This document shows, one piece after another, positions 23,083 to 31,176 of a stretch of DNA of 32,069 nt. Made by a program: the position numbers and the translations under genes. This stretch comes from Lentisphaerota bacterium. GTDB taxonomy: Bacteria; Verrucomicrobiota; Kiritimatiellia; PWTM01. Where the stretch lies: positions 1-32,069 of the forward strand of contig VGWF01000052.1 in assembly GCA_016873715.1 (NCBI GenBank), in the 5' to 3' direction. Each line of letters starts with the position of its first letter. Within the stretch, counting starts at the first letter, position 1. The notes under the pieces are model-generated. The model did not search any database, was not told the DNA's origin, and saw nothing but the letters and a program-made list of their open reading frames with translations.

Positions 23083-24888
23083 ATGACGAAACGGACGATC
23101 GGCTGGGCGGCGGCGGTGGCGGCATGGATCGGCGGGGCGGCGATGGCGGCCGGACCGTCGGAGCGGCCGAACATCCTGTTCTGCATCGCGGACGACATGT
23201 CCTTCCCGCACGCGGGCGCCTACGGCTGCGCGTGGGTGAAGACGCCGGCGTTCGACCGGGTGGCCCGCGAGGGCCTTCTGTTCACGCGCTGCTACACGCC
23301 GAACGCGAAGTGCGCGCCGTCGCGCTCCTGCGTGCTGACCGGCCGCAACTCGTGGCAGCTCGGCGCCGCGGCGAACCACGTGCCGCACTTCCCGAAGGAG
23401 TTCCGCACCTACGCCGAGGCGCTGGCGTCGAACGGATGGCACGTCGGCTGCACCGCGAAGGGCTGGGCGCCGGGCAACCCGGGCGGACGGCAGCTCACCG
23501 GCGCGCCGTTCAACCGGCGGACGGCCCCGCCGCCGACCCCGGGCATCGGGAGGAACGACTACGCCGGGAACTTCCGCGACTTCCTCGACGCTCGGCCGGC
23601 CGGCACGCCGTTCTGTTTCTGGTACGGCTCGACCGAGCCCCACCGGGCCTACACATACGGATCGTCCGTCGCCAAGGGCGGGAAGAAGCCCGCGGAAGTC
23701 GACCGCGTTCCGGCGTTCTGGCCCGACACGGAGGTCACGCGCACGGACCTGCTGGACTACGCCTTCGAGATCGAGCACTTCGACCGCCACCTCGGCCGGA
23801 TGCTCGACCTGCTCGCCGAGCGCGGCGAACTGGACACCACGCTCGTCGTCGTCACGGCGGACAACGGCCTCCCCTTCCCGCGCTGCAAGGGCAACGCCTA
23901 CGAGCTGTCCAACCACATGCCGCTCGCGGTCCGCTGGGCGAAGGGCATCCGCAACCCGGGCCGGCGCGTGGAGGCCTACGTCAGCTTCATCGACTTCGCC
24001 CCGACCTTCCTCGACGTCGCCGGCCTCGCGCCCGCCGCCGCCGGGATGGCGCCGGTCGCCGGACGCAGCCTGACCGACCTGTTCCGCGACGCGCCCTCCG
24101 GCCCGCCCCGCGACCGCGTGCTGATCGGGATGGAGCGCCACGACATGGGGCGCCCGCACGACTGGGGCTATCCCGCACGCGGGATCTTCCAGGATGGCTG
24201 GCTCTACCTGCGCAACCACGAGCCGATGCGCTGGCCGGCCGGCAACCCGGAGACCGGCTATCTCAACGCCGACGGCGGCGCGACGAAGACCCTCCTGCTC
24301 GACGCGCGTCGCGCCGGCGGCGCCGAGGCGTGGCGGCTCTGGGAGATGAACTTCGGCCGGCGGCCCGCGGAGGAGGTCTACCACGTCGACGCCGACCCCG
24401 ACTGCATCACCAACCTCGCCGGACAGGCCGGCTGCGCCGCGCGGGTCGATGCGATGCGGTCGCGGATGGAGCGCGAGTTGAAGGACCAGGGCGACCTCCG
24501 CATGGAGGGCCGCGGCCGGGAGTACGAGGCCTTCCCCTACGCCGAGGCGGCCCACCTCGATTTCTACGCGCGGTGGTTCGCGACCCGCGACGTCAAGGCC
24601 GGATGGGTCGAGCCGGCGGACGCGGAGACGGACTTCTACCGCGCGGCGCCGTCGATCGCCCGCTTCGAGGCGTCGTCCGCGCCGGACGGCGGCACGGCGC
24701 TTTCGTGGTCCGTCGGCGGCGCGCCGGAATCGTGCGCGACCGAGCTTCGGATCGATCCGGACGTCGGCTTCCTCGCCGACGACTCCGGCACCGTCACCGT
24801 GCGGCCGGCCGCCGGCGCGCGCTACACGCTGACCGCCCTCAACCCGCGCGGGACGAACACCGCGACGGTCACCGTGCGGCCCCGGTAG
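23083..24888 (+). CDS. Secreted arylsulfatase-family sulfatase
   Basis: The 601-residue protein has a signal peptide (to about 23) and a sulfatase fold: [13 protein letters not shown] with metal-binding Asp37 and Asp38, the CAPSR motif (Cys77) in [15 protein letters not shown], which is the site modified to formylglycine by a maturase, and [12 protein letters not shown] with metal-binding Asp and Asn. About 100 C-terminal residues form an added beta-sandwich (fibronectin III or Ig-like) with [19 protein letters not shown]. It hydrolyses sulfate esters, here probably from a uronate-rich polysaccharide, given the GH105-kdu neighbours. GGAGG lies before the ATG; a weak -10 TACAGT is at 23058. 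Confidence 0.94.
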   Translation: MTKRTIGWAAAVAAWIGGAAMAAGPSERPNILFCIADDMSFPHAGAYGCAWVKTPAFDRVAREGLLFTRCYTPNAKCAPSRSCVLTGRNSWQLGAAANHVPHFPKEFRTYAEALASNGWHVGCTAKGWAPGNPGGRQLTGAPFNRRTAPPPTPGIGRNDYAGNFRDFLDARPAGTPFCFWYGSTEPHRAYTYGSSVAKGGKKPAEVDRVPAFWPDTEVTRTDLLDYAFEIEHFDRHLGRMLDLLAERGELDTTLVVVTADNGLPFPRCKGNAYELSNHMPLAVRWAKGIRNPGRRVEAYVSFIDFAPTFLDVAGLAPAAAGMAPVAGRSLTDLFRDAPSGPPRDRVLIGMERHDMGRPHDWGYPARGIFQDGWLYLRNHEPMRWPAGNPETGYLNADGGATKTLLLDARRAGGAEAWRLWEMNFGRRPAEEVYHVDADPDCITNLAGQAGCAARVDAMRSRMERELKDQGDLRMEGRGREYEAFPYAEAAHLDFYARWFATRDVKAGWVEPADAETDFYRAAPSIARFEASSAPDGGTALSWSVGGAPESCATELRIDPDVGFLADDSGTVTVRPAAGARYTLTALNPRGTNTATVTVRPR

Positions 24889-24894
24889 GCGCCG

Positions 24895-25065
24895 TCACAG
24901 CAGGAAGTAGGTCACGAGCAGGATCGTGGCCACCCCCGCCTCGGCGCGAGCGATGCGTCCGATGGGAATGCCGGGGATCGCCTTCTGCCAGTACGCCAGG
25001 CCGAGAAGGCCGACGAGCGCGTCGACGGCCAGGGCCACGCCCAGCCAGAAGACGAGCGTCTTCAC
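24895..25065 (-). CDS. Small two-helix membrane protein coupled to obg
   Basis: This 56-residue ORF from a GTG at 25065 encodes two hydrophobic helices (about 3-25 and 40-56) joined by a short turn with [15 protein letters not shown]. The GTG shares 4 bp (GTGA) with the obg stop, so it is probably translated by re-initiation. It matches no family I recognise. The ORF fits exactly between obg and the convergent sulfatase gene, and both helices are uninterrupted, which supports it being real. Confidence 0.6.
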   Translation of the reverse strand: MKTLVFWLGVALAVDALVGLLGLAYWQKAIPGIPIGRIARAEAGVATILLVTYFLL

Positions 25066-26158
25066 GGCGCCCCGGAGCCGGCCGCCGCGCCCCCGCCCAC
25101 CGGCGGCAGGAGCCGCGCGGCGAGCGCGGCCTTGAAGGCCTCGACGCCGTCGCCCGTCGCGGCGGCCATTTCCACCGGCGTCACGCCGGTCCGCACGACG
25201 AACTCCCGGAGGAACTGCGCCGACTCGGGCACGTCCATCTTGTTCGCGACGGTCATGAACCCGCGGTCCGCGAGATCGCGGCTGTAGAGCTCGAGCTCGC
25301 GGCGGAGGCTGAAGTAGTCGTCCGCCGGGTGCCGCCCGTCGGTGCCGGCCATGTCGATCAGGATCACGAGGAACTTCGTGCGCTCGATGTGCCGCAGGAA
25401 GTCGTGGCCGAGGCCGACGCCCTGGTGCGCCCCGGCGATCAACCCGGGGATGTCGGCGATGCGGAGCGTCCGGTAGTCGTCGTACTCGATGATGCCGATG
25501 TTCGGGTGGAGCGTGGTGAACGGGTACGGGGCGACCTTCGGGCGCGCCCGGCTCACGCGGCCGATCAGCGTGGACTTCCCGGCGTTCGGGAAGCCGACGA
25601 GGCCGATGTCCGAGATCAGCTTGAGCTCGAGGCGCAGCTTCCGCTCCTCGCCCTCCTCGCCCGGCGTGCACTCGCGCGGCGCCTGGTGGGTCGAGGTCTT
25701 GAAGTGCATGTTCCCCAGGCCGCCCTTGCCGCCCTTGGCGCCTGGTGGGTCGAGGTCTTGAAGTGCATGTTCCCCAGGCCGCCCTTGCCGCCCTTGCCGA
25801 CCACGAGCGTCTGGCCGGGCTCGAGGATCTCGCCGATCCACTCCTCGGACTGCAGGTCCGTCACCTCGGTGCCGCACGGAACCTTGATGAGACAGTCCGC
25901 GCCGGCGTGGCCGTACTGCTGCTTGCCGCGGCCGGGCTCCCCCGGCTGCGCGCGATGGTTGGGCTGGTAGTAGAGATGGAGGAGCGAGTCGACGTCCTTG
26001 TCGCCGACCAGGATCACGTCGCCCCCGCGGCCCCCGTCGCCGCCGTCCGGCCCGCCGTACGGGACGAATTTCTCGCGCCGGAACGTGGCAACCCCGTTGC
26101 CGCCCCCGCCGGCGCGCACGTGGATCTGCACGCGGTCGATGAAGGTCGGGGCTTTCAT
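25062..26158 (-). CDS. obg: GTPase Obg (frame broken by a 59-bp tandem duplication)
   Basis: Obg (CgtA) is a ribosome-associated GTPase needed for 50S assembly and usually essential. The N-terminal glycine-rich Obg fold ([31 protein letters not shown]) is followed by the G domain with [25 protein letters not shown] and NKMD. Frame is lost inside [21 protein letters not shown], where 25678-25736 is repeated exactly at 25737-25795. Removing one 59-bp copy gives an intact 345-residue protein of normal length. Because the gene is usually essential, an assembly artefact or a minority variant is more likely than a fixed mutation. It sits downstream of rplU and rpmA as in most bacteria. Confidence 0.94.
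25678..25795. repeat. Exact 59-bp tandem duplication within obg
   Basis: The block 25678-25736, starting GGCGCCTGGTGGG, recurs without a mismatch at 25737-25795. 59 is not a multiple of 3, so it breaks the frame. Confidence 0.95.
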
Positions 26159-26206
26159 GGGGATCGGGGGAGTTCGGGACGGTCGGACGCGGTCACCGCA
26201 AACGAA

Positions 26207-26230
26207 GCGGGCGGGCCGACGCCCGCCCGC
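26207..26230 (-). terminator. Hairpin between rpmA and obg
   Basis: GCGGGCGGGC (26207-26216) pairs perfectly with GCCCGCCCGC (26221-26230) around CGAC. On the minus strand it is followed by TTCGTTTG, a weak T-rich tail. It may attenuate transcription from the ribosomal genes into obg. Confidence 0.5.
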
Positions 26231-26252
26231 AGGTGGTCCGGCCCGCGATGCG

Positions 26253-26504
26253 TCAGCCCGCGGCGGCCACGATGTTGACGCGGCGGCCCTCGCGGTCGAA
26301 CGCGACGGTGCCGTCGATCTTCGCGAAAAGCGAGAAATCGCGGCCCATCCCGACGTTGCTGCCCGCGTTGATCTTCGTGCCGCGCTGGCGGACGAGGATG
26401 CTGCCCGCCGTGACGGTCTGGCCCGAGAACCGCTTCACGCCGAGGCGATGGCTGTTGCTGTCGCGGCCGTTCCGACTTGTGCCTTGACCCTTCTTGTGTG
26501 CCAT
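26253..26504 (-). CDS. rpmA: 50S ribosomal protein L27
   Basis: The 83-residue protein reads [18 protein letters not shown] at the start and contains [23 protein letters not shown] and the G-rich GSNVGMGRD, all diagnostic of bacterial L27, whose N-terminus reaches the peptidyl-transferase centre. No cleavable N-terminal extension is present. GGGAG precedes the ATG. It lies 16 bp downstream of rplU, in the usual rplU-rpmA-obg order. Confidence 0.98.
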   Translation of the reverse strand: MAHKKGQGTSRNGRDSNSHRLGVKRFSGQTVTAGSILVRQRGTKINAGSNVGMGRDFSLFAKIDGTVAFDREGRRVNIVAAAG

Positions 26505-26520
26505 GGTCGTCTCCCGGGGT

Positions 26521-26843
26521 TCAGCCCGCGCGGATCGCCGCGACCTTGACCGCCGTGAGGCTCTGGCGGTGCCCGATCGTCTTCGTGTAACCCTTGCGGC
26601 GTTTCTTCTTGAACGACAGAACCTTGCGGTCACGGAACTGCTCGATCACGTCGAGGTCCACCGCGGCTCCGGCGACACGCGGCGTGCCGACCCCCTGAGG
26701 GTGGTCCCGTCCGAGACGGCCAGCACGGTGTCCACCGTGATCTTCGCCCCGGCCTCGGCGCCCACCTTCTCGATGTCGAGGGTGTCGCCCTTCTGAACGC
26801 GGTACTGCTTCCCGCCCGTTTCGATCACCGCATAGGGTTCCAT
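26521..26843 (-). CDS. rplU: 50S ribosomal protein L21 (frameshifted in this sequence)
   Basis: L21 binds 23S rRNA in the large subunit. The start [20 protein letters not shown] and the end [24 protein letters not shown] are typical, but they lie in different frames. The break falls at a run of five C (26691-26695; G on the coding strand); adding one base gives one 107-residue protein with [20 protein letters not shown] across the joint. A missed homopolymer base is the likely cause, because the gene is nearly always essential. AGAGGA lies before the ATG. Confidence 0.94.
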
Positions 26844-26887
26844 TGGATCGTCCTCTGTCGCGCGCGACCCTGCGCGCAAAGCCAAGC

Positions 26888-26916
26888 ATCCTATTCGATG
26901 CCCCGGCGGCTGTCAA
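26888..26916 (-). promoter_or_regulatory. Promoter of the rplU-rpmA-obg operon
   Basis: On the minus strand the consensus TTGACA (26916-26911), 17 bp, then TAGGAT (26893-26888), leaving a leader of about 38 nt. This is the best promoter in the window and it overlaps the stop codon of the upstream PQQ gene. Confidence 0.65.
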
Positions 26917-28165
26917 TCCGCGATGCGATAGACATGCGTCTTGGTGCGCAGGATCAACGCCCGGCCGTCGACCGCCGGCGAGGCCATGAACCCCTCGTCC
27001 AGCCGGTTCGTGGCGACCGGGACGAACGAGCGGCCCGCCTTCGCCACCGTGGTCTTGCCCTGCTGGCTGCAGAAGTAGAGGAGCCCGTCCGCGAGGATCG
27101 GCGAAGCGGCGTAGTTGCCCCCGATGCGCTCCTTCCAGACCTCCTCGCCCGTCGCGGCCTCGAGGCACTGGATCCCGCCGTCCTCGCCGGTCAGGACAAT
27201 CCGGTCGTCGACGACGATCGGCGACGGGATGCGCGGGATGTTCTTCACGGCCTTCCACGCGACGTGGCTCGAGGTGACGTCGCCCTGGCCGTCCGGCCGG
27301 ACCGCCCACAACTCCGACTTGCCCGCCCCCGAACTGAGGAAGACCAGGCCCTGGTGGAAGACGGGCCGCGCCGCGGCCGAGTACTGCGGATAGACGATCT
27401 TCCACAGCTCGCGCCCCGTCTCCGCGTCGTAGCCGTAGGCGGCCTTCGCGCCGACGGTGAAGAGCTGCGGCCGCCCGCCGACGTCCCCGACGAACGGCGT
27501 CGAGTAGGCCTTGCGGAGGTCGCCCTCCTTGAACGGCAGCCCGTCCGGCCCGAGGTCGTTCCACTCGGCCGTGCGGTCGGTCTTCCAGACCGTGCGTTTT
27601 CGACGTACTGCACGTCGACGCCGTCCATCGTCAGGATCAGCCGATCGCGGAACATCACCGGCGACGACCCGGGGCCCCGGTAGTGCCGGCACGGAAGGTC
27701 GGTGCGCTGCCAGATCACGGCGCCCGTGTCCGCATCGAGGCACGCGGTGCCGTAGCTGCCGAAATGGACGTAGACGCGGCCGGGCTCGATCGCGGGCGAC
27801 GGCGAGGCGTAACCGTTCATCTCGTTGCCGAGGGGCTCGGGGTTGTCGCTGTGGAAGATGCGGCCGTTGAAGCGGACCGCCCCCGTCGCGGCGTCGAGGC
27901 AGACGGCGAAGAAGTCGTGCCCATCGACCGACGCCGTGGTCAGCCAGATGCGGCCGTCGAGGACGACCGGCGTCGACCAGCCCTTGTGCGGGATCGGCGT
28001 CTTCCAGGCGACGTTGTGGGTCTCGCTCCATTCGACCGGGAGCCGCCCCGCCCCCTTCGGCACGTGACCGTCGCCCGTCGGCCCGCGGAACTCGGGCCAC
28101 GCCGCCGACGCGCCCGCCGCCCACCCCCACGCCACCACCGCAAGAACGGCCGATGTCCGGATCAT
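26913..28165 (-). CDS. Secreted PQQ-like beta-propeller repeat protein (frameshifted in this sequence)
   Basis: The N-terminal signal peptide (MIRTSAVLAVVAWGWAAGASA) is followed by outer-membrane-type propeller repeats with the PQQ-binding-like pattern: WPEFRGPTGDG, LDAATGAV, LDADTGAVIWQ, YDAETGRELWKIV and LEAATGEEVWKERIGG. Such proteins are abundant in PVC bacteria and mostly of unknown function; some bind PQQ, others only share the fold. Frame is lost at about 27591-27605, between DGVDVQYV and RTVWKTDR. In relatives this stretch usually reads like VxALDKxTGxxVWKTDR, so a few codons appear to be missing as well as the frame. Start 28165 is preceded by GGGAGGAG. Confidence 0.85.
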
Positions 28166-28207
28166 CCGTGTCTCCTCCCGTCCGGCCCGCCGCCGGACGG
28201 CGCGGCC

Positions 28208-28236
28208 ATCCTAGCGGCCGCGCACACCGCCGTCCA
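28208..28236 (-). promoter_or_regulatory. Candidate promoter of the PQQ-like gene
   Basis: On the minus strand TGGACG (28236-28231), 17 bp, then TAGGAT (28213-28208), about 42 nt before the ATG at 28165. Confidence 0.45.
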
Positions 28237-28260
28237 CCCGGACGGCGAAAGGCCCCCGAT

Positions 28261-28540
28261 CCGGCCATCACCCCGCGCAGGATCGGCGGTGGCCCCGCAG
28301 GGTGGTCATCACGCTCCGCGTGATGACCATCCGGATTGTGGAGATGTCCTCACGCGGAGCGTGAGGACTACGTTGGCGCCCGCCCCTCCGGCCATCACCC
28401 CGCGCAGGATCGGCGGTGGCCCCGCAGGGTGGTCATCACGCTCCGCGTGATGACCATATCCGGATTGTGGAGATGTCCTCACGCAGAGCGTGAGGACTAC
28501 GTTGGCGCCCGCCCCCGGCCGTCACCCTGCGCAGGACCGG
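28261..28540. repeat. REP-like tandem units with paired hairpins (two full, one partial)
   Basis: Unit 1 (28261-28387) and unit 2 (28388-about 28514) are nearly identical; a third (28515-28540) keeps only the head CCGGCCGTCACCCTGCGC. Each full unit has hairpin A (stem GGTCATCACGC, loop TCC; 28304-28328 and 28431-28455) and hairpin B (stem GTCCTCACGC, loop GGA in unit 1, AGA in unit 2; 28346-28368 and 28475-28497). B is the reverse complement of A with a compensatory A-T to C-G stem change. Unit 2 has 2 extra bases in the linker. This fills the 410-bp gap between cdd and the PQQ gene; no ORF is supported there. Confidence 0.85.
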
Positions 28541-28575
28541 AGATGCGCCCCTCGCACACGGCTCCGCGGGCGCGA

Positions 28576-28977
28576 TCAGCCCGCCAACCGGAACGTGTCG
28601 GGCAGCAGCGTGCCCAGGCGGCGGAGGACGGTACGCGCGCCGCGGCGCGACGGACGGATCCAGACCGGCGTCGCCGGTCCGGCGAACTCGGCCAGAACCT
28701 GCCGACACGCCCCGCACGGGAACGGCGACTGCGGCCCGGATGCCGTGATCGCGACCGCGGTGATCCGCTTCGCGCCGGCGGCGACCGCGGCGAAGACCGC
28801 GTTGCGCTCGGCGCAGATCGTCAGACCGTAGGACGCATTCTCGACGTTGCAGCCGGCGAAGATGCGGCCGTCCTCCGTCCGCACCGCCGCGCCGACGCGG
28901 AACTTCGAGTACGGCGCGTGCGCGTTGCGCATCGCCGCCGAAGCCGCCGCGAGCAGGGTCTCCCTCTCCGTCCTCAC
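28576..28977 (-). CDS. cdd: Cytidine deaminase
   Basis: This zinc enzyme converts cytidine and deoxycytidine to uridine and deoxyuridine in pyrimidine salvage. The 133-residue product, from a GTG at 28977, has APYSKFRVGAAV near 21, the CAE motif (Cys55, catalytic Glu57) and PCGACRQ (Cys88, Cys91), which complete the zinc site. Length matches the homotetrameric small type. The GTG overlaps the punA stop by 4 bp (GTGA), so it is the last gene of the deoA-punA-cdd operon. Confidence 0.95.
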   Translation of the reverse strand: MRTERETLLAAASAAMRNAHAPYSKFRVGAAVRTEDGRIFAGCNVENASYGLTICAERNAVFAAVAAGAKRITAVAITASGPQSPFPCGACRQVLAEFAGPATPVWIRPSRRGARTVLRRLGTLLPDTFRLAG

Positions 28978-29819
28978 GTCCGTCCTCCCTCTCCCTTCGC
29001 GAACGCCTTCTGCCAGAACGCCGCCACCAGGGCGCGGATGTTGGACATCGCGTCCTCGGCGACCGTCGTCACCTCGGCGTGGTCCAGGTCGCCGGAGCCC
29101 AGCCCGGCCGCGGCGTTCGTGATGCACGTCAGGCCCGCGACCTCGATCCCGGCCGCGTGGGCCAGCACCGCCTCGGGAACGGTGGACATGCCCACCGCGT
29201 CCGCGCCCAGCCGCCCGTAGGCATGCACCTCGGACGGCGTCTCATAGGCGGGCCCCGACACGGCCAGGTAGACGCCCTCGAGAACCGACAGCCCGGCCGT
29301 CTGCGCCGCCGCGTGCAGCGCCTTGCGGAGACGCGGTCCGTAGACCCGCGTCATGTCGGGGAAGCGCGGCCCCCATCCCGGATGGTGCGGCCCGACGAGC
29401 GGGCTCGCGCCCATCAGGTTGATGTGGTCGCGGACGATCATCAGGTCGCCCGGCCGGAAGCCCTCGGCGATGCCGCCGGCCGCGTTGGTGAGCAGAAGCA
29501 TGCGGGCGCCGGCGTGCTTCAGGATGGCGACGGGGGCCGCGATGGGCGTCCACCCGAGCCCCTCGTAGTAGTGGCGGCGCCCCTGGAAGACGAACAGCTC
29601 GCCCGCCGCGCACCGCGCCCGGGCCAGCCGCCCCGCGTGGCCGACGACGCCCGGCTCGCCGAGGCCCGGGATCTCGGCGTAGCTCATCGTGTCGAGGATC
29701 TCGCACGCCTCGACCGCCCCGCTCCACCCGGAGCCGAGGATCATGCCGCCGACGGGCTTCGCGTCCGGCCAGCGAGCCGCCACGGCCTCGGCGGACTTCT
29801 CCAGGAGATCCATGTTCAT
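28974..29819 (-). CDS. punA: Purine-nucleoside phosphorylase (PunA/PNP type)
   Basis: It phosphorolyses guanosine and inosine (and deoxy forms) to base and ribose 1-phosphate. The 281-residue product has GSGWSG (phosphate loop), GRRHYYEG, LLLTNAAGGI, DHINLMG, GPAYETPSE and VGMSTVPE, which identify the trimeric NP-II family rather than hexameric DeoD. The start ATG at 29819 overlaps the deoA stop by 4 bp (ATGA); a second ATG at 29813 is an alternative. It is co-translated with deoA and cdd. Confidence 0.95.
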   Translation of the reverse strand: MNMDLLEKSAEAVAARWPDAKPVGGMILGSGWSGAVEACEILDTMSYAEIPGLGEPGVVGHAGRLARARCAAGELFVFQGRRHYYEGLGWTPIAAPVAILKHAGARMLLLTNAAGGIAEGFRPGDLMIVRDHINLMGASPLVGPHHPGWGPRFPDMTRVYGPRLRKALHAAAQTAGLSVLEGVYLAVSGPAYETPSEVHAYGRLGADAVGMSTVPEAVLAHAAGIEVAGLTCITNAAAGLGSGDLDHAEVTTVAEDAMSNIRALVAAFWQKAFAKGEGGRT

Positions 29820-31120
29820 GCGATCCGCTCGATGATCAGCGCCGGCGGTTCCACCGGCCGGTCGGAGAAGATGAAGGCCCCCGAGAGCAGCCGCTTCGCC
29901 TCCGCGAGGCGTCCCTCGTCGTTGGCGTGCACGACCGCGAGGATCCGGCCCTTCTCGACTCGTTCGCCGATCTTCGCAAGACCCGACACGCCGACGGCCG
30001 GGTCGACGCGGTCCTCGGTCCGCGTCCGCCCCGCCCCCAGCACGACGCAGGCGCGGCCGACGCGCTCGGCGTCGACGCCGCCGATCCAGCCGGTCGTCGG
30101 CGCGGCGAGCGGGGCCTGGATCGACGCGGCGGGCAGGCGGTTGAAGTCATCGAGCGCCTCCGCATCGCCGCCCTGCGCCCGCACCATGGCCCGGAACTTC
30201 GCCATCGCCGCCCCGCTGCGGATCGCCTCGCGCAGCCGGTCGACCGCCTCCGCCGGCGACGCGGCGACGCCGGCCATCTGCAGCAGCTCCGCGCCGAGCG
30301 TCAGCGTCAGCAGCTCGACGTCCGCCGGTCCTCGGCCCAGCAGCACCTCGACGCTCTCGACGATCTCCAGCGCGTTGCCCGCGGCGCGCCCCAGCGGCTG
30401 GTTCATGTCCGTGACCAGCGCGCGGACCGACTTCCCCATCGCGCGGGCCGTCCGCACCAGCGCCCCGGCCAGCTCGCGCGCCGACTCCGGCGTCTTCATG
30501 AACGCCCCGCGGCCGCACTTCACGTCCAGCACGAGATGATCGACGCCCTCGGCCAGCTTCTTCGACAGGATGCTGGAGACGATCAGGGGGACCGACGGCA
30601 CCGTCGCCGTGACGTCGCGCAGCGCGTAGAGCTTGCGGTCCGCCGGCGCCAGCCGCGCGGTCTGGCCGGACATCGCGCAGCCGACGTCCCGCAGCACGGC
30701 GAGGAACTGCTCCTCCGGCAGACGCACGTTGAAGCCGGGGATCGACTCGAGCTTGTCGAGCGTGCCGCCGGTGATGCCCAAGCCCCGGCCGGAGATCATC
30801 GGGACGGCCACGCCGCACGCGGCGAGCAGCGGGGCGAGCGGAAGCGAGATCTTGTCGCCCACGCCGCCGGTGGAGTGCTTGTCGACCTTCGGCAGCGGGA
30901 TCGCGGACGTGTCGAGGATGTCGCCGGACCGCATCATCGCGTCGGTGAGGATCGCGGTCTCGTCCTCGCTCATGCCGCGGAAGAAGACGGCCATGGCGAA
31001 CGCGGCCATCTGGTAGTCGGGAATGTCGCCGCGGGTGTAGCCCTCGACGAATTCGCGGATCTCGTCCCCCGTCAGCCCCTGCCCGTCGCGCTTCTTCTCG
31101 ATGATCCACTGCGGTATCAC
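29816..31120 (-). CDS. deoA: Thymidine/pyrimidine-nucleoside phosphorylase
   Basis: It splits thymidine, deoxyuridine or uridine with phosphate. The 434-residue product has the phosphate site [18 protein letters not shown] from Lys81, the family signature [17 protein letters not shown] near 110 and a C-terminal alpha/beta domain. Length equals Bacillus-type Pdp (about 433), so broad pyrimidine specificity is as likely as strict thymidine use. It begins with GTG at 31120, preceded by GGAGGT at a good distance. First gene of the deoA-punA-cdd salvage operon. Confidence 0.95.
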   Translation of the reverse strand: MIPQWIIEKKRDGQGLTGDEIREFVEGYTRGDIPDYQMAAFAMAVFFRGMSEDETAILTDAMMRSGDILDTSAIPLPKVDKHSTGGVGDKISLPLAPLLAACGVAVPMISGRGLGITGGTLDKLESIPGFNVRLPEEQFLAVLRDVGCAMSGQTARLAPADRKLYALRDVTATVPSVPLIVSSILSKKLAEGVDHLVLDVKCGRGAFMKTPESARELAGALVRTARAMGKSVRALVTDMNQPLGRAAGNALEIVESVEVLLGRGPADVELLTLTLGAELLQMAGVAASPAEAVDRLREAIRSGAAMAKFRAMVRAQGGDAEALDDFNRLPAASIQAPLAAPTTGWIGGVDAERVGRACVVLGAGRTRTEDRVDPAVGVSGLAKIGERVEKGRILAVVHANDEGRLAEAKRLLSGAFIFSDRPVEPPALIIERIA

Positions 31121-31147
31121 GCCGGCACCTCCGCGCGTTGCGCCGCG

Positions 31148-31176
31148 ACTATGTCACAGTCGCCCGCCCCGCGCCA
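31148..31176 (-). promoter_or_regulatory. Weak candidate promoter of deoA-punA-cdd
   Basis: On the minus strand TGGCGC (31176-31171), 17 bp, then CATAGT (31153-31148), leaving a leader of about 27 nt. The -35 box is poor. Confidence 0.3.

Noticed and set aside
22918-23198. Short ORFs with repeated NIEHRTPN- or FDVRCS-like residues
   Set aside because: These are heptamer arrays read in a frame (three 7-bp units give 7 codons), not proteins.
21604-24555. 983-codon minus-strand open frame across the caspase-like and sulfatase genes
   Set aside because: Crosses two genes and an array, with no recognisable domain. GC-rich DNA gives few stops.
22926-25970. 1014-codon plus-strand open frame
   Set aside because: Out of frame with the sulfatase and antisense to obg; its beginning is the translated heptamer array.
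26521-26843. Programmed ribosomal frameshift in rplU
   Set aside because: No classical slippery heptamer with a downstream structure was evident, and L21 is not known to be frameshifted. A missing base in a homopolymer explains it better.
28261-28575. Small protein genes in the cdd-PQQ spacer
   Set aside because: The open frames there follow the REP-like repeat units and show no ribosome sites or protein features.
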